From a candidate division GN15 bacterium (GTDB taxonomy: Bacteria; Zixibacteria; MSB-5A5; GN15; FEB-12): a stretch of 5,244 bases of DNA. The translations under genes and the position numbers were made by a program. Positions within the stretch are counted from its first letter, which is position 1. Each line of letters begins with the position of its first letter. Under the pieces are notes generated by a model. The model was given only the letters and a program-made list of their open reading frames with translations. It searched no databases and was not told the origin of the DNA. The stretch spans positions 1 through 5,244 of the forward strand of contig WJKG01000076.1 in NCBI GenBank assembly GCA_014729205.1. Reading direction: 5' to 3'. Below, one piece after another: positions 1-5,244 of this stretch.

Positions 1-310
1 CGCCCGCGGCTGCTGCCACAAACGCAGCAGCGGTTGAGATGTTGAAGCTATGGGAGCCATCGCCGCCGGTACCGCAGCAATCGGCAGCATTGCCGTCGTT
101 GAGGTTGATACGCACCGAGTGCAGGCGCATTGATTTCACAAACCCGGCTACCTCGTCCGGCGTCTCCCCTTTTTGTTTCAGGGCGATTAGCAACGCCCCG
201 ATCTGGGCCGGCGTCCACTGACCGCGCATAATCTCGTCCATGGCGGCCCCGGCCTGCTCAATAGTCAAGTGCTGGCGGGCAAAGATCTTGTTGAGTAGAT
301 CACTGATCAT
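1..310 (-). CDS. trpD: Anthranilate phosphoribosyltransferase, N-terminal part (cut by window edge)
   Basis: TrpD transfers the phosphoribosyl group of PRPP to anthranilate, the second dedicated step of tryptophan synthesis, in the cytoplasm. The first 103 codons are present, about 30 percent of a usual TrpD of roughly 340 residues; the rest lies beyond position 1. Residues 1-70 match the all-alpha N-terminal domain (MISDLLNKIFARQHLT, then MRGQWTPAQIGALLIALK). Residues 80-84 are GTGGD, the PRPP-binding glycine loop, followed by NIST at 90-93, which also belongs to the nucleotide/phosphate site. The ATG overlaps the trpG stop as ATGA, and GGAG at 319-322 lies 8 nt upstream, so translation is probably coupled to trpG. 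The alternative is a thymidine phosphorylase-type relative, which the trpE-trpG context makes very unlikely. Confidence 0.95.
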   Translation of the reverse strand, partial: MISDLLNKIFARQHLTIEQAGAAMDEIMRGQWTPAQIGALLIALKQKGETPDEVAGFVKSMRLHSVRINLNDGNAADCCGTGGDGSHSFNISTAAAFVAAAAG

Positions 311-876
311 CGAGTCATCTCCAGGAAGTTGCTTAGCATAGGCTTGCCATTGGCCGTCAGGATCGACTCCGGATGAAACTGTACACCCCAAAGGCGATGT
401 TTGACATCCTCTATTCCCATAAGAACTCCATCGGACGTCCAGGCGATTCGTTTGAATCGAGCGGGCAACGTATCCGGTTCAACAACCAGTGAATGATATC
501 GAGTAGCCGTAAACGGCGAGGGAATCCCGGCGAACAGCTTAGATCCTGAGTGGTGAATCTCGGAGGTCTTGCCGTGCATCAAAGACGGCGCGTACCCAAT
601 CACACCGCCATACACCTGAGCCAGAGCCTGGTGACCAAGACAAACCCCCAGTATTGGAGTGTCCCCAGCTATAGACTCAATCAGTCTATTCATAATACCG
701 GCGTTCTCTGGACGTCCCGGACCGGGCGAAAGGACAATTCCGCGTGGATTGAGACTGTGGATTTGTTTCACGCTCAGTTCATCATTCCGGTAGACCTCAA
801 CCTCAGCTCCCAGTTCTGCCAGGTACTGGAAAAGGTTGAAGGTAAATGAATCATAGTTGTCCAGAAGCAGTATCAC
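307..876 (-). CDS. trpG: Anthranilate synthase component II, glutamine amidotransferase
   Basis: This is the class I glutamine amidotransferase subunit that releases ammonia from glutamine and passes it to TrpE. At 189 residues it is the usual length for a stand-alone TrpG. The N-terminus MILLLDNYDSFTFNL is typical of TrpG/PabA. SPGPG is at 50-54. The nucleophile elbow GVCLGHQ carries Cys79, and the catalytic pair His168 and Glu170 sits in QFHPES; HGKTS (101-105) and RYHSL (126-130) are also conserved. The start codon is GTG, with GAGG at 884-887 placed 7 nt upstream inside the trpE stop region, leaving 9 nt between the genes. The family also serves p-aminobenzoate synthesis as PabA, and one subunit often serves both; the position between trpE and trpD favours the tryptophan role. 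Confidence 0.96.
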   Translation of the reverse strand: MILLLDNYDSFTFNLFQYLAELGAEVEVYRNDELSVKQIHSLNPRGIVLSPGPGRPENAGIMNRLIESIAGDTPILGVCLGHQALAQVYGGVIGYAPSLMHGKTSEIHHSGSKLFAGIPSPFTATRYHSLVVEPDTLPARFKRIAWTSDGVLMGIEDVKHRLWGVQFHPESILTANGKPMLSNFLEMTR

Positions 877-885
877 TCTTGGTCC

Positions 886-2343
886 TCAGTCTTTCTGCAA
901 CACAGCTTCCATAAGAGCCGACGCTTTGGCCCGGGTCTCGTTGAACTCAGTACGAGGCTTGGAATCGGCGACGATACCAGCACCCGCTTGAACGTGGTAT
1001 GTCTTGCCTCGCTTCACGATCGTCCTGATAGAAATACACGAATCGAGGTTTCCCCAGAAATCGAGATACGCCACAGCACCGGCATACGGTCCCCGGCGTC
1101 GGTTCTCCAGTTCGTCGATTATCTCCATAGCCCGGATCTTGGGTGCACCTGATACCGTCCCGGCCGGGAAGCAGGCAAGGAATCCTTCCAGCGGAGCTAC
1201 CCCCCGGTCCAGCTTGCCGGCAACCGAGCTGACGATGTGCAGTACATGAGAGTAGCGCTCGATAATCATCTTGTCCTTGACATGCACCGAACCTGGCTTG
1301 CTGACACGGCCGATGTCGTTTCTCCCGAGGTCCAGTAACATGGTATGCTCGGCGAGCTCCTTGGGGTCGGCAAGCAATTCCCGAGCAAGCTTGTCGTCCT
1401 CGACCTCGTCTCTGCCGCGGGGTCGAGTTCCGGCGATGGGACGTGTCTCCACGGTCCCGTTCTCAACACGCACCAGCATCTCCGGCGAGGCCCCGATCAG
1501 GGCATCATCACCAGACCGAACCAGGAACATGTATGGCGAGGGGTTGATTCTCCGCAGTCGGCGGTACACCTCCAGCGCCGTGCGATTGGACGATAGCGAC
1601 CACCGTTGCGACAGCACAACCTGGAAAATGTCGCCTTCCTTGATATACCGCTTCGCCTTGCGCACCATCGACTCGAACTGTTTCTGCTCGTATTGAGCTT
1701 TGACGCTACCTGTATGCACCGGCCCGGATTGTCTGGGGCGCAATCCGCGTTGGAGACGGACAACGATTTGGTTGATACTGTCCCTGGCCTCGTTGTACTT
1801 GGCCCGTAGTCCCTTCTCTCCCGGTTGGTGCATAACATTGCCGATCACTACGATTTCCTGCCGCAGGTGATCGAAGGCAACGAGAGACTTGTACAGACCA
1901 AAGCGCATTAGCGGCAAACCAAGATCATCAGGATTGCTGTCCGGGATGTCTTCCAGCCAACGAATAGTATCATACGCGAAATAACCTACGGCACCACCGG
2001 TGAACCTCGGCAACCCGGGGACATGGACTGGACGATACTGACGGAACAACTCGCGCATGAACTCCAGCGGATCAGCATCGAGAGTACGCCTCGTGCGTCC
2101 CTGACGCAGCGTTACGCCGTTACCGGAGCTTTCCACCAGAAGGAAAGGATCGAACCCGACGAACGAATACCGGGCCAGTTTCTCGCCCCCTTCGATAGAT
2201 TCCAGAAGGAACGAGTGCCGACGATTGGCAGCCACCTTCAGATACGCCGATACGGGCGTGTCGAGATCCGCCGGGATCCGCACGTGGAGCGGTACCACAT
2301 TACCGTTACGGGCGAGAGTTCTGATTTCGGAGAAGCTCATCAT
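886..2343 (-). CDS. trpE: Anthranilate synthase component I
   Basis: TrpE converts chorismate plus ammonia to anthranilate and pyruvate in complex with TrpG, and is normally the feedback-inhibited step. From the chosen ATG it has 485 residues, normal for the family. The N-terminal domain carries the tryptophan-binding LLES element at 46-49. The chorismate-binding domain follows: NPSPYMF (267-273), PIAGTRPRG (302-310), LDLGRND (337-343), ERYSHVLHIVS (362-372), FPAGTVSGAPK (392-402) and VQAGAGIVADSKP (451-463). An upstream in-frame start would add 25 residues (MVRGRQRDPA...) that lie inside the preceding coding region and resemble nothing in TrpE. The ATG at 2341-2343 overlaps the preceding stop (ATGA), with GAGG 10 nt upstream; the adjacent ATG at 2338-2340 is also possible. 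Aminodeoxychorismate synthase PabB is the main relative, but the trp neighbours and the LLES site support TrpE. Confidence 0.96.
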   Translation of the reverse strand: MMSFSEIRTLARNGNVVPLHVRIPADLDTPVSAYLKVAANRRHSFLLESIEGGEKLARYSFVGFDPFLLVESSGNGVTLRQGRTRRTLDADPLEFMRELFRQYRPVHVPGLPRFTGGAVGYFAYDTIRWLEDIPDSNPDDLGLPLMRFGLYKSLVAFDHLRQEIVVIGNVMHQPGEKGLRAKYNEARDSINQIVVRLQRGLRPRQSGPVHTGSVKAQYEQKQFESMVRKAKRYIKEGDIFQVVLSQRWSLSSNRTALEVYRRLRRINPSPYMFLVRSGDDALIGASPEMLVRVENGTVETRPIAGTRPRGRDEVEDDKLARELLADPKELAEHTMLLDLGRNDIGRVSKPGSVHVKDKMIIERYSHVLHIVSSVAGKLDRGVAPLEGFLACFPAGTVSGAPKIRAMEIIDELENRRRGPYAGAVAYLDFWGNLDSCISIRTIVKRGKTYHVQAGAGIVADSKPRTEFNETRAKASALMEAVLQKD

Positions 2344-3176
2344 GACATAACAGCCTCGCCCGTCGCTATCGGGGCCACCGGACCGGAGAGCAGGATCTCG
2401 TTGGCGTCCTCGGACCACTCTATATGCATAATACCGGCCTCGAACTGCACATCACAGCTGCGATCCACGAATCCGTTCATCACTGAGGCACACACGGCAG
2501 CGGCGGCGCCTGTGCCCGATGATGTGGTTACTCCCACACCACGCTCCCAATCCGCCACCTCGATGAGGTTGCGTTCGATAACACGTACGAACTCGACATT
2601 GGTCTGGTTGGGGAATGCCTCGTGGACTTCAATGTCAGCACCGATCTGGGGCCAGTCCAGATCGAAATCGTCAACAAACAACACAACATGAGGATTACCG
2701 ATTGCCACGCAGGTTATCGGAAGGTCCACACCACCGATAGCCAGTGGTTCATTGATCCAGTACTTCATGTCTGTCTTCACCGGTATCTCTGCGGCGACAA
2801 AGGTCGGCTGGCCCAGTGAGGCGCGCACATTGTAGTCGTTTCCCTCAACACCAATGATTTCGACTTCGCTCGTAACGTGGTCCATAGTAATCAGAAAGCG
2901 ATTGACCGACGTGTCCTTGAGATGCTGATGGACCCCTACGATGCGTAGTCCGTTGCCGGACTTCTCCGCCCAGGAACCATCGGCGTTGTACAGTTCGACG
3001 TGGAGGGTGCTGTCGTCTTCAGACACGAAGAGAATCCCGTCAGCACCAATACCGCGCTGCCGGTCACAGAGATACTCGGCGACGCGCGAGAAGTCCGGCA
3101 GTGACTCAACGCTCGATGGCTCGACAATCAAGAAGTCGTTGCCGAGCGCGTGGTATTTGGCAAACGGGATTAACAT
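2340..3176 (-). CDS. dapF: Diaminopimelate epimerase homologue with both catalytic cysteines replaced by serine
   Basis: DapF normally interconverts LL- and meso-diaminopimelate, using two cysteines as acid/base pair without a cofactor. From ATG 3176 the protein has 278 residues (E. coli DapF about 274), and MLIPFAKYHALGNDF aligns with the normal DapF N-terminus. Substrate-site residues are kept: Asn13 (GNDF), Asn64 (NADGS), Asn161 (GNPH), Asn193 (TNV), Glu211-Arg212 (ERG) and Gly221-Thr222. The two catalytic positions differ: AEKSGNGLR has Ser73 (codon TCC) where NxDGSx4CGN is expected, and TTSSGTGA has Ser220 (codon TCG) where ACGTG is expected. The reading frame is intact. A TTG start at 3212 would add 12 residues encoded in the terminator region and is unlikely. 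No good Shine-Dalgarno precedes the ATG. The stop overlaps the trpE start. Fold assignment is secure; epimerase activity is doubtful. It may be a divergent isomerase or an inactive paralogue. Confidence 0.9.
   Translation of the reverse strand: MLIPFAKYHALGNDFLIVEPSSVESLPDFSRVAEYLCDRQRGIGADGILFVSEDDSTLHVELYNADGSWAEKSGNGLRIVGVHQHLKDTSVNRFLITMDHVTSEVEIIGVEGNDYNVRASLGQPTFVAAEIPVKTDMKYWINEPLAIGGVDLPITCVAIGNPHVVLFVDDFDLDWPQIGADIEVHEAFPNQTNVEFVRVIERNLIEVADWERGVGVTTSSGTGAAAAVCASVMNGFVDRSCDVQFEAGIMHIEWSEDANEILLSGPVAPIATGEAVMS
2354..2357 (-). promoter_or_regulatory. Ribosome binding site of trpE
   Basis: GAGG, read on the minus strand inside the last codons of the dapF-like gene, lies 10 nt before the first of two tandem ATG codons. 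It supports starting trpE at the gene overlap and not 25 codons further upstream. Confidence 0.6.
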
Positions 3177-3183
3177 GCTGCCA

Positions 3184-3212
3184 AGTATGGCCCGACGCGG
3201 GCAATCGGGCAA
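3184..3212 (-). promoter_or_regulatory. Possible promoter of the dapF-like/trp operon
   Basis: On the minus strand TTGCCC (3207-3212) and CATACT (3184-3189) are separated by 17 nt. Each matches 4 of 6 consensus bases of a sigma-70 site. A start about 7 nt after the -10 box would fall at the ATG at 3176 and give a leaderless mRNA, which would fit the missing Shine-Dalgarno. The operon needs some promoter here because a strong terminator lies directly upstream. The motif match is weak, and the true promoter could lie within the aminotransferase 3' end. Confidence 0.3.
3190..3202. repeat. Short perfect inverted repeat before the dapF-like gene
   Basis: GCCCG-ACG-CGGGC forms 5-bp arms around a 3-nt centre, and a further CGGGC lies at 3206-3210. 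It sits between the candidate -35 and -10 boxes. It could be an operator half-site arrangement or chance in GC-rich DNA. It has no T-run after it, so it is not a terminator. Confidence 0.35.
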
Positions 3213-3257
3213 GAAAAAAGCCCGCTGACCGGTTCTTAAGGCTCCAGACAGCGGGCT
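3211..3257 (-). terminator. Intrinsic terminator of the aminotransferase gene
   Basis: On the minus strand AGCCCGCTG (3249-3257) pairs perfectly with CAGCGGGCT (3219-3227). Beyond one T-T mismatch, CTGG/CCGG continues the stem with one G-U pair, leaving an 11-nt loop. The stem runs into six T residues (3214-3219), then CTT. It starts about 25 nt after the aminotransferase stop codon. The plus-strand side has only a weak TGTGTTTTC tail. Confidence 0.92.
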
Positions 3258-3281
3258 GTGTTTTCTGGTCGTTGTGACGCA

Positions 3282-4490
3282 CTAGATATTCTCTTTGAGC
3301 AGTTGGCCCAGACGTTCGATGCCCTGCTCAATTCCCTCGTGGGTGGCATTGGAGAAGTTGAGACGCATGGTATTCTCACCGCCACCGCCCGGGAAGAACG
3401 GTGAACCGTATACATAAGCCACCTTCTTATCCACTGCCTTGGGCAGAAGCTCTTTCGCAGACATATGCTCGGGCAACTGGACCCAGAGGAACAGGCCACC
3501 GTTCGGTTCGGTCCACTTGATGCCATCCGGGAAGTGTGCCTTCATGGCTTTGATCATGACGTCTCGCTTGGCGCCGTAGTCTTCGCGCAGCTTTTCGATA
3601 TGCGGTTCCAGCTTGCCGGAGTTCACATACTCGTAAATGATGTACTGACACAGCGTGTTGGTGTGCAGGTCGGTACACTGCTTCACTTTCTCGAAATGAG
3701 GCATGATGTCCTTGGGGCCATTCATAAAACCCGTTCGAAGTCCCGGCGTCAGCACCTTGGAGAAAGTGCGGATCGCGATCACCTCGTCGCCACCGTACGA
3801 CTTCAAGGTCGGCACGCGCTCGCCTGCAAAACGGATATCGCTATACGGATTGTCATCGATAATCGGTATATTGTGCTTCACTGCCAGGTCAACCAACGCA
3901 TGGCGACGCTCGAGCGACATGGTAATGCCCGTAGGATTCTGGAAGTTGGAGACGGTGTAGATCAGTTTCGGGTTGTGCTTCTTGATCTTCTCCTCGACCT
4001 GGTCGATAATCATACCCTCGTCGTCCATGTCCACCCCGGCATACCGAGCTCGGTAGTAATTGAACGCCTGAAGGGCGCCCAGATACGTCGGGTTCTCGCA
4101 AATGATGTAGTCGCCGGGATCGATGAAGGCACGAGCCACGAGTTCCAGACCCTGCTGGCCACCGGAGACGACGAGCAGATTGTCAACCTCGGTCTTCGTT
4201 CCGCGCTCGGTAGCACGCTGGGCAATCAACTCGCGCAGTTCCGGGACGCCGCGCGAGAGCGTGTACTGCACACCCTTAGCGCCATACTTCTCTATGACGG
4301 TATTCATGGCCTCTTTCAGATCATTCAGCGGAAACAGCTCCGGAGCCGGTAAACCTCCGGCAAAAGAGATGACACCCGGCTGCGAGGAAATCTTGAGGAT
4401 TTCACGGATAATGGAAGTTTCAAGCGACACAACGTGCTTGGCGATCTTCCACAGATCGGTGTGAACTTCGAGCTTCTGGTCGACAAGCAT
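3282..4490 (-). CDS. LysN-like PLP-dependent aminotransferase (class I/II)
   Basis: This is a fold-type I aminotransferase, presumably cytosolic and dimeric, moving an amino group between an amino acid and a 2-oxo acid. It has 402 residues from ATG 4490, close to Thermus LysN (about 397). Visible landmarks are SFAGGLPAPELFP (42-54), QYTLSRGVPELRE (75-87), the phosphate-site segment VVSGGQQGLEL (107-117), FQNPTG with Asn185, DDNPY with Asp213 and Tyr216, the PLP lysine Lys245 in TFSKVLTPGLR, DLHTN (274-278), and the substrate-carboxylate Arg376 in ENTMRLNFS. AAAGGA lies 7 nt before ATG 4490; the in-frame start at 4529 has no such support. LysN-type enzymes take 2-aminoadipate, aromatic amino acids, leucine or glutamate, so the substrate cannot be set from sequence. 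The terminator separates it from the trp operon. An aromatic amino acid role would suit the neighbourhood, but that is inference. Confidence 0.93.
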   Translation of the reverse strand: MLVDQKLEVHTDLWKIAKHVVSLETSIIREILKISSQPGVISFAGGLPAPELFPLNDLKEAMNTVIEKYGAKGVQYTLSRGVPELRELIAQRATERGTKTEVDNLLVVSGGQQGLELVARAFIDPGDYIICENPTYLGALQAFNYYRARYAGVDMDDEGMIIDQVEEKIKKHNPKLIYTVSNFQNPTGITMSLERRHALVDLAVKHNIPIIDDNPYSDIRFAGERVPTLKSYGGDEVIAIRTFSKVLTPGLRTGFMNGPKDIMPHFEKVKQCTDLHTNTLCQYIIYEYVNSGKLEPHIEKLREDYGAKRDVMIKAMKAHFPDGIKWTEPNGGLFLWVQLPEHMSAKELLPKAVDKKVAYVYGSPFFPGGGGENTMRLNFSNATHEGIEQGIERLGQLLKENI

Positions 4491-4497
4491 CGGATTG

Positions 4498-4503
4498 TCC
4501 TTT
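4498..4503 (-). promoter_or_regulatory. Ribosome binding site of the aminotransferase
   Basis: AAAGGA on the minus strand lies 7 nt before the ATG at 4488-4490. It decides this start over an in-frame upstream start at 4529, which would place 13 extra residues (MYPVGPNARKDNP) in front of the conserved protein. Confidence 0.75.
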
Positions 4504-4525
4504 CTTGCGTTTGGCCCGACCGGAT

Positions 4526-4547
4526 ACAATGCTCATCAAGCCATTGT
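4526..4547. repeat. Inverted repeat in the aminotransferase leader
   Basis: ACAATG (4526-4531) and CATTGT (4542-4547) are perfect 6-bp inverted arms separated by 10 nt. They lie between the predicted promoter and the start codon of the aminotransferase. Two half-sites about one helical turn and a half apart would suit a dimeric repressor, or the RNA could form a weak hairpin; no protein can be named. Confidence 0.35.
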
Positions 4548-4582
4548 CACCGAGGACGGGGGTTGGATCTCAAATCGCCCGT

Positions 4583-4611
4583 AGGATAGTGGATTTTCCG
4601 ATCGATTTCAA
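4583..4611 (-). promoter_or_regulatory. Promoter of the aminotransferase gene
   Basis: On the minus strand TTGAAA (4606-4611, 5 of 6) and TATCCT (4583-4588, 4 of 6) are separated by 17 nt, as in a sigma-70 promoter. Transcription would begin near 4576 and leave a leader of about 85 nt that contains the ACAATG/CATTGT inverted repeat and the AAAGGA ribosome binding site. Confidence 0.5.
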
Positions 4612-4680
4612 CCCAAATCCGCTATGGGATAACGGCTTTGCAACCGATCTATACTCGAAATATACAGCCTCACAAGGCGC

Positions 4681-4709
4681 TTGACACCGCATACCCGCCG
4701 GTGTACTTT
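4681..4709 (+). promoter_or_regulatory. Promoter of the tRNA-Thr gene
   Basis: TTGACA (4681-4686) is a perfect -35 box. Seventeen nt later is TACTTT (4704-4709, 3 of 6); the shifted TGTACT at 4702-4707 matches 4 of 6 with a 15-nt spacer. Transcription would start about 20 nt before the mature 5' end, normal for a tRNA precursor. A second, weaker pair lies upstream: TTGCAA (4638-4643) and TATACA (4661-4666), also 17 nt apart. Confidence 0.55.
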
Positions 4710-4735
4710 TGGGGCCACATATCGCATCTGATCAA

Positions 4736-4808
<73 letters not shown>

Positions 4809-4978
4809 GTTTTTACGCCCTGAATTCGGCCCGGCCATGATTTCCGATAATCGCCTGTTTAATAATGCGGCCTGAATAAGTCTCCCAAAAATCATACCAG
4901 AATTTTATCGGGCTACCGGAATTTCGGGCCGACACCTTCCACGGATAAGATTACCGTCATAACAATTCAAAGCACCAA

Positions 4979-5227
4979 TCATTTTCCGCCCGGCTCGCAG
5001 GGGGGAGATCCGTCGCGGAAAATGAAGTTGATCAGGTAGACGCAATCGCCGACATTAATCCAGCCGTCGATGTTTATATCGCCGCATTGATACTCTCCGC
5101 CTCCTTCACAGGCGTCGCCAATGCCGTCACCGTCGCTGTCGGCAAAAGATCGGACTCGCAGTTCGTAGAAGATGGCGTCTTTGAACCAGAACGGATCGTT
5201 TCTTGTTGTACTTTTGCGCCGTGCCAT
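4979..5227 (-). CDS. Small chimeric ORF: trehalose synthase N-terminus joined to a dockerin-like C-terminus
   Basis: The ORF encodes 82 residues. Residues 1-38 (MARRKSTTRNDPFWFKDAIF, then YELRVRSFADSDGDGIGD) match the start of GH13 trehalose synthase (TreS: NDPxWYKDAxxYELxVRxFxDSxGDGIGD, then FRGL). After GIGD the sequence is not FRGL but ACEGGG, as in thrombospondin-3-type DSDGDGIGDAC repeats. It ends with a dockerin-like calcium module at 48-77 (CGDINIDGWINVGD, VYLINFIF, PPC). TreS is a cytoplasmic enzyme of over 500 residues, while dockerin-like tails belong to secreted proteins; no signal peptide is present. The start is fixed by an in-frame TAA two codons upstream (5231-5233), and GGAG lies 12 nt before the ATG. 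The junction falls in the motif both families share (5114-5140). It may be a true gene remnant or an assembly join; a function for the 82-residue product is unlikely. Confidence 0.6.
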   Translation of the reverse strand: MARRKSTTRNDPFWFKDAIFYELRVRSFADSDGDGIGDACEGGGEYQCGDINIDGWINVGDCVYLINFIFRDGSPPCEPGGK

Positions 5228-5244
5228 GATTTAGTTACGCTCCA

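Noticed and set aside
2344..2418. A 25-residue N-terminal extension of TrpE.
   Set aside because: These codons lie inside the dapF-like coding region, show no TrpE similarity, and the GAGG site supports the ATG at the overlap.
2023..2691. A 222-residue plus-strand ORF across the trpE/dapF-like junction.
   Set aside because: It is antisense to two well-supported genes and its translation is low in recognisable structure.
3177..3212. A 12-residue N-terminal extension of the DapF-like protein from TTG.
   Set aside because: It overlaps the terminator T-tract and candidate promoter, and DapF proteins begin a few residues before the FxKxHxxGNDF motif, as the ATG at 3176 does.
3465..4352. A 295-residue plus-strand ORF opposite the aminotransferase.
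   Set aside because: It lies wholly antisense to a gene with every family motif, resembles no known protein, and is explained by codon bias leaving few antisense stops.
4810..4814. T-run after the tRNA as an intrinsic terminator.
   Set aside because: Only five T residues and no dedicated hairpin other than the tRNA itself; too weak to list as a terminator.
4897..4929. Imperfect direct repeat CCAGAATTT(TAT)CGGGC / CCGGAATTTCGGGC between the tRNA and the chimeric ORF.
   Set aside because: Only two imperfect copies with no further units, no flanking element and no clear hairpin plus T-run; chance is sufficient.

Overview
The window reads as chromosomal DNA of a bacterium with balanced to moderately high GC. 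The best clue to lineage is the last ORF, whose C-terminal half is a dockerin-like module (CGDINIDGWINVGD, then VYLINFIFRDGSPPCEP) preceded by DSDGDGIGDAC. This style of C-terminus is frequent in secreted proteins of FCB-group candidate phyla such as Zixibacteria. That placement is inference from one motif. All protein genes lie on the minus strand; one tRNA gene lies on the plus strand.

Layout, following minus-strand transcription from right to left. (1) 4979-5227: an 82-residue ORF. It begins like trehalose synthase (GH13, TreS) and switches, at a shared DSDGDGIGD calcium-loop motif, into a thrombospondin-3/dockerin-like C-terminus. (2) 4491-4978, without a protein gene: it holds tRNA-Thr(CGT) at 4736-4808 (+) with a TTGACA promoter, and a divergent promoter for the aminotransferase. 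Nothing convincing is visible in 4809-4978. (3) 3282-4490: a LysN-like class I PLP aminotransferase, closed by a strong intrinsic terminator at 3211-3257. (4) 2340-3176: a diaminopimelate epimerase (DapF) homologue in which both catalytic cysteines are serines. (5) 886-2343 trpE, 307-876 trpG, and 1-310 the 5' part of trpD, which runs off the window.

Genes 4 and 5 form one tightly packed operon. The dapF-like stop overlaps the trpE start (ATGA), trpE and trpG are 9 nt apart, and the trpG stop overlaps the trpD start (ATGA). TrpE and TrpG together make anthranilate from chorismate and glutamine, and TrpD adds the phosphoribosyl group, so the operon starts tryptophan synthesis. Why an epimerase homologue lacking its cysteines heads this operon is not explained by known pathways.

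The two signals most worth attention are the Ser/Ser DapF homologue coupled to trpE and the TreS/dockerin chimera. The chimera may be a real recombination product or an assembly join.
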